27,103 nucleotides of DNA from Actinomycetes bacterium (GTDB taxonomy: Bacteria; Actinomycetota; Actinomycetes; Actinomycetales; Micrococcaceae), in assembly GCA_023426375.1 (NCBI GenBank), contig JAFAAV010000075.1, forward strand, positions 1-27,103, in the 5' to 3' direction. Position numbers and translations under genes: made by a program. This document shows positions 8,188 through 14,987 of the stretch, one piece after another; position 1 is the stretch's first letter; every line of letters begins with the position of its first letter. The notes under the pieces are model-generated. The model saw only the letters and a list, made by a program, of their open reading frames with translations. It was not told the DNA's origin and made no database searches.

Positions 8188-8202
8188 TGTGACGCTATCA
8201 CA
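8188..8202. promoter_or_regulatory. TGTGA-N5-TCACA palindrome in the pyr promoter region
   Basis: The 15-base sequence is TGTGA, CGCTA, TCACA, a perfect 5-bp inverted repeat. It sits in the 74 bases between the nusB terminator and the pyrR start. It resembles a CRP/GlxR-type site (TGTGA-N6-TCACA), but the spacer is one base short. As RNA it would form a 5-bp stem with a 5-base loop. On the minus strand TAGCGT (8197-8192) could serve as a poor -10 element. The role is unresolved. Confidence 0.4.
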
Positions 8203-8244
8203 GGAGAAAGGCCCCGGAACGCTCTGTGCGAGCGGACCGGGGCC
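8203..8244 (-). terminator. Rho-independent terminator of the efp-nusB unit
   Basis: The hairpin spans 8244-8210 on the minus strand: GGCCCCGG pairs with CCGGGGCC (8 bp), then a 2x2 internal loop, then CGCTC/GAGCG (5 bp) around a 5-base loop. It is followed by TTTCTCC. It starts eight bases after the nusB stop codon and lies directly upstream of the pyr control region. The T-run is short but the stem is very strong. Confidence 0.85.
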
Positions 8245-8251
8245 CACGCCG

Positions 8252-8665
8252 TCAATCCAGGAGGGACGGCTTAACTTTCTGCAAGCGACCCAGAAGGCCG
8301 TTGACGAACCGGGGGGAATCGTCGGTCGACAGTTCCCGGGCCACCGCCACGGCCTCTGAGACCGCTACGGCGTCGGGGATGTCGTCGTTGTAGAGCAACT
8401 CCCACGCGCCCACGCGCAACACATTGCGGTCCACTGCGGGCATCCGCTCGAGGGTCCAGCCCTGCGAGTAGGTTTCCAGGAACTCGTCGATGTCCTCGGC
8501 GCGATCGTAGAAGCCTTCCAGGATGTCCACCGTGTACGGGTTGATCTTGGAGGTGCTGTTGTCCCGGCGGCGATTGAGTGCGTCCTGGATGGACTCGTCA
8601 CGCTGTTCCGCCTCGAAGAGGATCTCTACCGCGCGAACGCGGGCTTTACTGCGTGCGCTGCTCAC
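8252..8665 (-). CDS. nusB: Transcription antitermination factor NusB
   Basis: NusB binds boxA RNA with NusE (S10) to form the antitermination complex on rRNA operons. The 137-residue all-helical protein shows family hallmarks: RSKARVRAVEILFEAEQRD at the N-terminus, the central GWTLERMPAVDRNVLRVGAWELLY and the C-terminal FVNGLLGRL. Length is typical. The GTG start overlaps the efp stop as GTGA, with no strong ribosome site of its own, so it probably depends on efp translation. A strong hairpin terminator follows, which separates it from the pyr operon. Confidence 0.97.
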   Translation of the reverse strand: MSSARSKARVRAVEILFEAEQRDESIQDALNRRRDNSTSKINPYTVDILEGFYDRAEDIDEFLETYSQGWTLERMPAVDRNVLRVGAWELLYNDDIPDAVAVSEAVAVARELSTDDSPRFVNGLLGRLQKVKPSLLD

Positions 8666-9225
8666 TCGTTGACGCGTCCCAGGTAGTCGCCGGTGCGGGT
8701 GTCGACCTTGACCTTGGTGCCCTGTTCGAGGAACAGCGGAACCTGGATCTGGTAACCGGTCTCCACGGTGGCGGGCTTGGTACCGCCGGTGGAGCGGTCA
8801 CCCTGCAGGCCGGGCTCGGTGTAAGTGATCTCCAGGACGACCGACGGCGGCATTTCGATGTACAGCGGGGAGCCCTCGTACATGGCCACGGTTACGTTCT
8901 GGTTCTCCAGCATGAAGTTGGAGGCGTCGCCCACGACAGTCGCGGGAACCGTGATCTGGTCGTAGGTGGAGTTGTCCATGAACACGTAATCTTCGCCGTC
9001 CTGGTACAGGTACTGGTATTCACTACGGTCCACCGTGGCGGTCTCGATCTTGGCACCGGCGTTGAAGGTCTTGTCGACCACCTTGCCGCTGGTCACGTTG
9101 CGCAGCTTGGTGCGCACGAACGCGCCACCCTTGCCCGGCTTGACGTGCTGGAACTCGATGGTCTGCCACAGGTTCCCGTCGAGCTTGAGGATGGTGCCGT
9201 TCTTGATGTCGTTGCTGGTTGCCAC
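8662..9225 (-). CDS. efp: Elongation factor P
   Basis: EF-P enters the ribosome E site and relieves stalling at proline runs. The 187-residue protein has the three-domain layout. The conserved tip loop is HVKPGKGGAF with Lys32, the residue that is modified in some bacteria; the modification state here cannot be told, and no modifying enzyme gene is in the window. Other family segments are EYQYLYQDGEDYVFMDN and the C-terminal QVPLFLEQGTKVKVDTRTGDYLGRV. The GTG at 9223-9225 begins MATSNDIKNG. The 97-base gap upstream, to the aroB stop, probably holds its promoter plus a hairpin. Confidence 0.97.
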   Translation of the reverse strand: MATSNDIKNGTILKLDGNLWQTIEFQHVKPGKGGAFVRTKLRNVTSGKVVDKTFNAGAKIETATVDRSEYQYLYQDGEDYVFMDNSTYDQITVPATVVGDASNFMLENQNVTVAMYEGSPLYIEMPPSVVLEITYTEPGLQGDRSTGGTKPATVETGYQIQVPLFLEQGTKVKVDTRTGDYLGRVNE

Positions 9226-9285
9226 GGATTCACTTTCTCGTCGGAAACATCACTGCAAAGATTTTGGGGGCGTTTAGCCGAACCA

Positions 9286-9310
9286 GTGTATCGCGCCCTG
9301 CGCGGTACAC
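9286..9310 (-). terminator. Hairpin between aroB and efp, possible weak terminator
   Basis: On the minus strand GTGTA-C-CGCGC pairs with GCGCG-A-TACAC around a 3-base AGG loop (10 bp with one C/A mismatch). It begins 13 bases after the aroB stop, in the right place to end the aro transcript. What follows is TGGTTCGG, a poor T-run, so it may be leaky or act only as an mRNA 3' stabiliser. Confidence 0.45.
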
Positions 9311-9322
9311 CGTGCTCGACCG

Positions 9323-10414
9323 CTACTCAGCAATCTCCTGGTAGCACGCGAAGAGGATTGCGGGGTCCGGAACCTCCATGATGCGAGGTGAGCCCTCCTT
9401 GTCGAGAACCACGAAGCGCAGCAGGTTGCCGCGGGTCTTCTTGTCCCGCTTCATGACCTCGAGCAGGCGCGGCCACTGGTCCGCGCGGTACGTCACGGGC
9501 AGCCCCAGGGACTCGAGAATGCTGCGGTGGCGATCCACGACGTCGTCGGCGAGCGTACCTGCCGCGCGCGCAAGTTCCGCGGCGAAAACCAGGCCCACGG
9601 ACACCGCCGCGCCGTGGCGCCACTGATAACGCTCGTTGTGCTCGATCGCGTGACCCAGCGTGTGGCCGTAATTGAGGAACTCGCGGCGCCCGGATTCCTT
9701 GAGGTCGGAGGAAACCACCTCGGATTTGACGCGAATGGCGCGCTCGATCAGTTCACGGACCACCGGAGACTGCGAGTCCCGCACAGCCTGGGGGTTCTCT
9801 TCGATGAGGTCCAGGATTACGGGGTCGGCGATGAACCCGCACTTGACGACCTCGGCCATGCCGGTCAGGTACTCGTTCTCGGGCAGGGTCTTGAGCGAGT
9901 CGAGGTCGCACACTACCGCGGCCGGCGGATGGAAGGAGCCCACCAGGTTCTTACCCTCGGCCGTGTTGATGCCGGTCTTACCGCCCACAGCTGCGTCCAC
10001 CATGCCCAGCAGGGTGGTGGGCAAGTGGATCACACGCACACCGCGCAACCACGTGGCAGCCACGAAACCGCCCAGGTCACTCACGGCACCTCCGCCCACG
10101 GTGACCACTGCGTCCGTGCGGGTGAAGTCCGAGGTACCCATGATCTGCCAGCAGAACGCTGCAACCTCCACGCGCTTGCCCTCTTCGGCGTCCGGGATCT
10201 CCGCGACGAAGCTCTGGATTCCAGCCTTCTTCAGATCCTCCTGCACCAGATCCCCGGTGGCGCGCAGGGCGCGAGGATGGATGATCAGGACCTTCTTGAC
10301 GCGTTCGCCGAGCAACTCGGGAACCCTGCCCAAGAGGCCGTTGCCCACGAGCACGTCATAGCGGTTGTCAGGAGTGTCCCCCTGGACGGGAATGGTGGTC
10401 ACCGAGTCAGTCAT
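9323..10414 (-). CDS. aroB: 3-dehydroquinate synthase
   Basis: AroB converts DAHP to 3-dehydroquinate with NAD and a divalent metal, the second step of the shikimate pathway. The 363-residue protein has the NAD-binding and metal motifs GGGAVSDLGGFVAATWLRG, LPTTLLGMVDAAVGGKTGIN, GMAEVVKCGFI and LNYGHTLGHAIEH (metal-ligand histidines). Length fits the family. The ATG at 10412-10414 overlaps the aroK stop as ATGA, indicating coupled translation. It ends in TAG at 9323-9325 and is the last gene of the aro run. Confidence 0.98.
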   Translation of the reverse strand: MTDSVTTIPVQGDTPDNRYDVLVGNGLLGRVPELLGERVKKVLIIHPRALRATGDLVQEDLKKAGIQSFVAEIPDAEEGKRVEVAAFCWQIMGTSDFTRTDAVVTVGGGAVSDLGGFVAATWLRGVRVIHLPTTLLGMVDAAVGGKTGINTAEGKNLVGSFHPPAAVVCDLDSLKTLPENEYLTGMAEVVKCGFIADPVILDLIEENPQAVRDSQSPVVRELIERAIRVKSEVVSSDLKESGRREFLNYGHTLGHAIEHNERYQWRHGAAVSVGLVFAAELARAAGTLADDVVDRHRSILESLGLPVTYRADQWPRLLEVMKRDKKTRGNLLRFVVLDKEGSPRIMEVPDPAILFACYQEIAE

Positions 10415-10953
10415 GCTGTGGCGTCCCTTCGTAGTTCTTTCAAAGCTCTGTTCAATTGCTGGACCAGCGAACCGATGCGCCGATGCCCGGTGCCGTCCAG
10501 ACGGATCGTCGCGAGCCGTTCATAGGTGTCTCGCCGTTCGTCCAGGATTTCCCGCCAGCGTCGTTCCGGATCAGGCTGCAGCATGGGGCGCGTCTTGTTG
10601 CCCGTGATCCGAGGGCGCACCGTGGCCTCGTCGACCTCGAGGTAGATCACGGTGTGACCTGCCAGCAGATCCTGGACCGCCGGGGTCATGGGTGCTCCCC
10701 CGCCCAACGAGATGACTGCATTGCGGTAGCGGTCGTCAGCGAGCAGGTCCGCGACCACTCCGGCTTCGATGTCCCGGAAGTGCTGTTGCCCGTGGGCCGT
10801 GAACAGCGCAGGGATCGGGCCGTGTTGGGCCTCGATCACGTGATCGGCATCCACGAAATCCAGCCCGTAGCGCTTGGCGAAATGGTGACCCAGGTGAGAT
10901 TTTCCCGCGGCCATGGGCCCGATGAGGACCAACGGCGTGGGCAGGGAACTCAC
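10411..10953 (-). CDS. aroK: Shikimate kinase
   Basis: AroK phosphorylates shikimate at the 3-hydroxyl using ATP. The 180-residue P-loop protein has Walker A GPMAAGKS (residues 12-19), the shikimate-site Asp in FVDADHVIE, the FRDIE segment, SLGGGAP, and the lid/adenine region with NKTRPML and RRDTYERLA. Length fits the family (about 170-180). Walker A reads MAAGKS where many relatives have MGSGKS or MGAGKS; the catalytic Lys and Ser are kept. The GTG start overlaps the aroC stop by four bases (GTGA), and its own stop overlaps aroB, so the three genes are tightly coupled. Confidence 0.96.
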   Translation of the reverse strand: MSSLPTPLVLIGPMAAGKSHLGHHFAKRYGLDFVDADHVIEAQHGPIPALFTAHGQQHFRDIEAGVVADLLADDRYRNAVISLGGGAPMTPAVQDLLAGHTVIYLEVDEATVRPRITGNKTRPMLQPDPERRWREILDERRDTYERLATIRLDGTGHRRIGSLVQQLNRALKELRRDATA

Positions 10954-12203
10954 GAAAGATCCCCGCGCACCTCATCGAGGGCCGCGAGCTCCGAGGGATC
11001 GGCCAACTCCGGCGAGGTCCGCAGGTTCTCGGGGATGGCCGCCAGGTAAGCATCCTTGTTGCGCACAGTCTCCGCAATGGAGTCGCCGCCGAACTTCTCG
11101 AGTGCGGCCTGGGCCAGAACGAGCGCCACCATGGCCTCGGCCACCACTCCGGCGGCCGGCACGGCACAGACGTCCGAGCGCTGGTGATGAGCGCGAGCCG
11201 GTTCCCCCGTGGAGACGTCCACGGTGTGCAGAGCGCGAGGCACGGTGGCGATCGGCTTCATGGCTGCGCGAACACGCAGCAGGTCGCCAATGGACATGCC
11301 GCCCTCGATGCCGCCGGCGCGGTTGGTCACACGGTGCACGGAGCTGTCCGAGCCGGGGAGGGTCTCGTCATGGGCACGGGTACCGGGGCGCGCCGCGGTG
11401 CGGAAACCGTCTCCCACTTCCACACCCTTGATCGCTTGGATACCCATGAGCACACCGGCCAAGCGCGCATCCAGGCGCCGGTCCCAGTGCACGTAGGAAC
11501 CCAGTCCCGGGGGCAGACCTTCCGCGAGCACCTCGACCACACCACCCAGGGTCTCCCCTGCTTTGTGGGCCTCGTCAATCGTCGCGACCATGGCGTCCGA
11601 GGTGGCTTTGTCGAAGCAACGCAACGGATCGGCGTCGAGCGCCTCCACGTCACCCGCGGTGGGCAACGCGGCGTTCTCAGGAACAGAGACCTCCGCGATC
11701 GCGGTCGTGTGGGACACCAGACGCACGTCCAGAGCCGCCAGAATTTGGGACGCGACGACGCCCAGGGCCACGCGCGTTGCGGTCTCGCGAGCCGACGCGC
11801 GCTCCAGAACGGGGCGGGCCTCGTCGAAACCGTACTTCTGCATACCCGTGAGGTCAGCGTGTCCCGGGCGGGGGCGGGTCAGGGGTGCGTTGCGCGCGCG
11901 GCCCTCGAGCTTGGCCGCGTCCACCGGGTCCGAGCTCATCACGTCCTGCCACTTGGGCCACTCGGTGTTGGCAATTTCGATCGCCACGGGCCCTCCCTGG
12001 GTGACACCGTGCCGGACACCGCCCAGAATGCGGACCTTGTCCTGTTCGAACTTCATGCGTGCGCCGCGGCCATAACCGAGCCGGCGGCGGGCCAGCGCCC
12101 GTTGGATCATCTCGGTGGTGAGTTCCACCCCGGCGGGAACTCCTTCGATGATTCCCACGAGGGCCTCGCCGTGAGATTCTCCGGCCGTGAGCCAACGCAA
12201 CAT
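10950..12203 (-). CDS. aroC: Chorismate synthase
   Basis: AroC makes chorismate from 5-enolpyruvylshikimate-3-phosphate with reduced FMN as cofactor. The 417-residue protein carries the family signatures: TAGESHGEALVGIIEG at the N-terminus, GYGRGARMKFEQDKV, the long RPRPGHADLTGMQKYG to ERASARETATRVALG block with the FMN-site residues, and the C-terminal THRVTN-like segment SSVHRVTNRAGGIEGGMS. The start is ATG at 12201-12203 with GGAG seven bases upstream. It lies 64 bases after aroE and overlaps aroK by four. Confidence 0.98.
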   Translation of the reverse strand: MLRWLTAGESHGEALVGIIEGVPAGVELTTEMIQRALARRRLGYGRGARMKFEQDKVRILGGVRHGVTQGGPVAIEIANTEWPKWQDVMSSDPVDAAKLEGRARNAPLTRPRPGHADLTGMQKYGFDEARPVLERASARETATRVALGVVASQILAALDVRLVSHTTAIAEVSVPENAALPTAGDVEALDADPLRCFDKATSDAMVATIDEAHKAGETLGGVVEVLAEGLPPGLGSYVHWDRRLDARLAGVLMGIQAIKGVEVGDGFRTAARPGTRAHDETLPGSDSSVHRVTNRAGGIEGGMSIGDLLRVRAAMKPIATVPRALHTVDVSTGEPARAHHQRSDVCAVPAAGVVAEAMVALVLAQAALEKFGGDSIAETVRNKDAYLAAIPENLRTSPELADPSELAALDEVRGDLS

Positions 12204-12226
12204 GTTCTACTCCAGTACTTGGTCGT

Positions 12227-12246
12227 GGGAGCTTTTCACGGCTCCC
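12227..12246. other. Small stem-loop between aroE and aroC
   Basis: GGGAGC (12227-12232) and GCTCCC (12241-12246) form a perfect 6-bp stem with an 8-base loop. No T-run follows on either strand, so it is not a convincing terminator. It lies between the aroE stop and the aroC ribosome site, and could be an mRNA processing or spacing element. Confidence 0.3.
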
Positions 12247-12267
12247 GAAAACGGATGAAAGATCCGG

Positions 12268-13170
12268 TCAACGGTTCAGGCGCGCGTCACGGACCCGCTG
12301 CGGGATCACACGCTCGGGGCGGTCCACGGCCCTGCACATGGCCTGAGTGACTTCGGCCTCGCGGGGAACCGGGTGATCCGCGCTGCCCAGTGCGAACCAG
12401 CGCACCTGATCGACAGCCTGAAAGATCAGCATATCTATTCCGGGAGCGATCGCTCCGCCCGCGTCCCGCCATGACCGGGCGATGGCCGACGGCCACGGAT
12501 CGTAGGCTGCGTCCAAGAGCACTCCCGTGGTCGCGGCGCTCAGTGCCGCGAATTCCTCCGCGAGCTCGTCGGCACCGCGAGGAGGCAAGGTGCAGATCAC
12601 GGCGTCGTAGTCGGCCAACGACGCCGCGGCCTCACTCCACATCCGTACGGCCACGGAAGCGCCGAGCTTCTCGGCAGCCTCGGTAACCTTCCCGGCACGG
12701 TCCAAGGAACGCACGAAGACGTCGATGCTCGAGGCACCCAGGCCGTGGAGGGCCGCCACCGCGGCGGTCGCCGTACCACCGCCGCCGAGAATCGCGCAGC
12801 GTGGTGCCGCTGGGATCTCGCGGGCTGCGGTGACCGCGGCCATGATGCCGGTAACGTCCGTATTATCGGCGATCGTTGACCCGTCATCGCGGAACACGAG
12901 CGTGTTGGCCACGCCCAGGGCTTCGACTAGTGGTGTGCGTTCATCCGCTTGGGACGCGGCCAGGGACTTGAGCGGCATGGTCACGGAGAAGCCACGCCAG
13001 ATGCCCTCGGACACCCGTGCGCGCCAGAATCCGTCCCAGTCCTCAGCGGGTACGTCCCACCGTGTGTAGTCCCATTCGGAGCCCATCACCCGATAGGCCG
13101 CCGCGTGCAGAACCGGTGACAGGGAGTGAGCCACGGGGTGACCCAGCACCGCTGCGGCATAACGCTCCAT
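12268..13170 (-). CDS. aroE: Shikimate dehydrogenase
   Basis: AroE reduces 3-dehydroshikimate to shikimate with NADPH. The 300-residue protein has the substrate-site segment HPVAHSLSPVLHAAAY (His11 to about residue 26), the catalytic Lys68 in FSVTMPLK, Asp105 in DNTDVTGI, and the dinucleotide-binding loop GGGGTATAAV at about residues 129-138. The nucleotide-loop residues that would separate AroE from the quinate/shikimate YdiB type were not resolved by eye, but the aro operon context favours AroE. The ATG at 13170 has GGGGAG upstream and follows mltG by 17 bases. The C-terminal half is alanine-rich, as in other GC-rich relatives. Confidence 0.93.
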   Translation of the reverse strand: MERYAAAVLGHPVAHSLSPVLHAAAYRVMGSEWDYTRWDVPAEDWDGFWRARVSEGIWRGFSVTMPLKSLAASQADERTPLVEALGVANTLVFRDDGSTIADNTDVTGIMAAVTAAREIPAAPRCAILGGGGTATAAVAALHGLGASSIDVFVRSLDRAGKVTEAAEKLGASVAVRMWSEAAASLADYDAVICTLPPRGADELAEEFAALSAATTGVLLDAAYDPWPSAIARSWRDAGGAIAPGIDMLIFQAVDQVRWFALGSADHPVPREAEVTQAMCRAVDRPERVIPQRVRDARLNR

Positions 13171-13187
13171 GACTACTCCCCTGCGAA

Positions 13188-14414
13188 TCAGCTACACCGG
13201 CCCTCGTTGTCCGCGCACCACTGCTGGTACTCGTCAACGTTTCGGTTGTGCTCCTCGAAGTTCTCGGCGAACTTGGTCTCACCGGAATCCAGGTCCACGG
13301 TCACCCAGTAGTAGTAATCGTTGTCATCCGGATTGGCCGCGGCCTTGATCGACTCGTCACCCGGCGACCCGATCGGCCCCACGGGCAGACCCGGGTGAGC
13401 GAACGTGTTGTACGGGTTGGACTTGTCGCGCTTTTCCTCGTCGGAGACGTGGTAGGAGCGCTTGCCCAAACCGTAGGTCACGGACGCGTCCGACTGGATC
13501 AGACCGTTGGTCTCGTCATCAGGACGATCGATGCGGTTGTAGATGGCACCGGCAACCTCGGGGTAGATGTCCGGGACACCCTCGAACTCCACGAGCGAGG
13601 CCACGGTGATCACACGGAACCACTGGTCCTCGGGAACCTGGTTGTTGTTCAGCGTGCCCTTGGTGCGCTCCACCATCTCCTGGATGATCTGCTCCGGAGT
13701 GGCATCCAGCGGGAACCGGTACTCGCCGGGGTGCAGCCAACCCTCCAGGGTCGGGAACTCCTCCGGAATACCGAAGCGGTCGGTGTCTTCCTCGAACGCC
13801 TCGAACTCGGACTTCTCGATGCCCGTGGCTTCGCTCAGCGTCTGGAATGTGTCGTCCATGCGCTGCGTCTGCGGCACGGCGGCGTAGTGCGATGCTTCTC
13901 CGCGTTCCATCATCACGTCGATGGCGGCGTCAGAGCTCATTTGGGTCTTGAGCTGATAGTCACCCGGCTGAATGAAGTCCTCGGGATAGCGTTCCTGGAA
14001 GGTCTCCACGAAGAACCCGGCATTGGCCACGATGTCTTCGGACTCGAGAGCATTGGCGATCTGCCCGGTCGACTGGCCGTCTCCCACGGTGAAGTTGACA
14101 TCGTCCTTACCTCCACCGTTGTAATCCTTGCGCTCAAACAGACCGAACGCGGACCCGAGCACGGCCACCACGATCAGCAGCGCGGCGACGAAGAGAGCGA
14201 TGGCCGTGGCCAGCGAAGCACGGGAGCGGCGCTTCTGGCGGGCAGCCATTTCGGGTGAGACATCGTGATGCTCGAAGGCTCCGGACAGGCCCGGACGGCG
14301 GCTCTGCCCTTCGGACTCCAGCGTGCCCAGCAGGCCGCCAGAGGTGGCCGAACCTTCTGCACCACCCTGTTGCGGGCCGCGGTGGGCCTTGTTATCTCGT
14401 GGCTGGTCGCTCAC
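13188..14414 (-). CDS. mltG: Endolytic peptidoglycan transglycosylase MltG (YceG-like)
   Basis: MltG cleaves nascent glycan strands at the membrane and is thought to end strand elongation. The 408-residue protein has a cytoplasmic, glycine- and charge-rich N-terminus of about 65 residues, a single membrane helix at about 68-91 (SLATAIALFVAALLIVVAVLG), then the YceG domain. The catalytic Glu is Glu276 in ITVASLVEFEG. Other family segments are LEGWLHPGEYRFP, IQSDASVTYGLG, and YNTFAHPGLPVGPIGSPG. The start is GTG at 14412-14414 with GGAG eight bases upstream. It sits between ruvX and aroE, the standard actinobacterial position. Confidence 0.95.
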   Translation of the reverse strand: MSDQPRDNKAHRGPQQGGAEGSATSGGLLGTLESEGQSRRPGLSGAFEHHDVSPEMAARQKRRSRASLATAIALFVAALLIVVAVLGSAFGLFERKDYNGGGKDDVNFTVGDGQSTGQIANALESEDIVANAGFFVETFQERYPEDFIQPGDYQLKTQMSSDAAIDVMMERGEASHYAAVPQTQRMDDTFQTLSEATGIEKSEFEAFEEDTDRFGIPEEFPTLEGWLHPGEYRFPLDATPEQIIQEMVERTKGTLNNNQVPEDQWFRVITVASLVEFEGVPDIYPEVAGAIYNRIDRPDDETNGLIQSDASVTYGLGKRSYHVSDEEKRDKSNPYNTFAHPGLPVGPIGSPGDESIKAAANPDDNDYYYWVTVDLDSGETKFAENFEEHNRNVDEYQQWCADNEGRCS

Positions 14415-14455
14415 GAATGATCTCCGTCCGCCGTTGTCCGTGGTCTGTCGGATAC

Positions 14456-14474
14456 TCTCGGCCTTCTGCCGAGA
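14456..14474. other. Hairpin between ruvX and mltG
   Basis: TCTCGGC (14456-14462) and GCCGAGA (14468-14474) form a perfect 7-bp stem with a 5-base loop. It lies in the 81-base gap between the ruvX stop and the mltG start. No T-run follows on the minus strand, so termination is doubtful. An mRNA structure that sets relative expression is an equally good reading. Confidence 0.4.
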
Positions 14475-14495
14475 ACACCGTCCATTATCCGCGTT

Positions 14496-14987
14496 CTAAG
14501 TGTCGATGGGGAAACCGGGTTCGGTTCCCGTAGCTTTACCCTGGTCGATGGCTGACTGCAGAAATGTCACCGCAGCCACCTGATCGACCTTGTCCATATG
14601 TTGCTTCCGAGATACCCCCGCGTCCAGAAGCGATTGGTGCGCCGCAACCGTGGACAGCCGTTCGTCGACCAACCGCACAATCGTTTCGCACTGACGAGAG
14701 CGTAACCGATTCTGCAGGGCAGCCGCGTACTCCCGGGCCATGTCAGTCGAAGGATTTTCCTGACCGTTCAGGCTCCGCGGCAATCCAACGTACACCGCGG
14801 CCACATGGAATTCCTCGCACATGCTTGTGATGATTTTCACATCGAATCGCTTCTTACGATTCTTGTCACGCGTCACCGTCTGGTGCGGAGTGGCCAATAC
14901 GCAGTCCGGATCGGTCAGGGCAATTCCAACCCTGACCAATCCCACGTCCACACCCATGCGGACGCCCCTCACGAAGACGTCGCTCAC
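14496..14987 (-). CDS. ruvX: RuvX (YqgF) family Holliday-junction-resolvase-like nuclease
   Basis: This RNase H-fold protein is linked to pre-16S rRNA 5'-end processing and to junction resolution. The 163-residue product has the first catalytic Asp in MGVDVGLVRVGIA (Asp14), the strand VYVGLPRSLNGQ, the LVDERLSTVAA motif with the second acidic residue, and KVDQVAAVTFLQ with the last. The GTG start overlaps the alaS stop as GTGA. A second start, ATG at 14957, begins MGVDVG and has GAGGGG eight bases upstream; it would shorten the protein by 10 residues and cannot be excluded. By eye the gene uses more A/T-ending codons than its neighbours, suggesting low expression rather than recent transfer. 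Confidence 0.92.
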   Translation of the reverse strand: MSDVFVRGVRMGVDVGLVRVGIALTDPDCVLATPHQTVTRDKNRKKRFDVKIITSMCEEFHVAAVYVGLPRSLNGQENPSTDMAREYAAALQNRLRSRQCETIVRLVDERLSTVAAHQSLLDAGVSRKQHMDKVDQVAAVTFLQSAIDQGKATGTEPGFPIDT

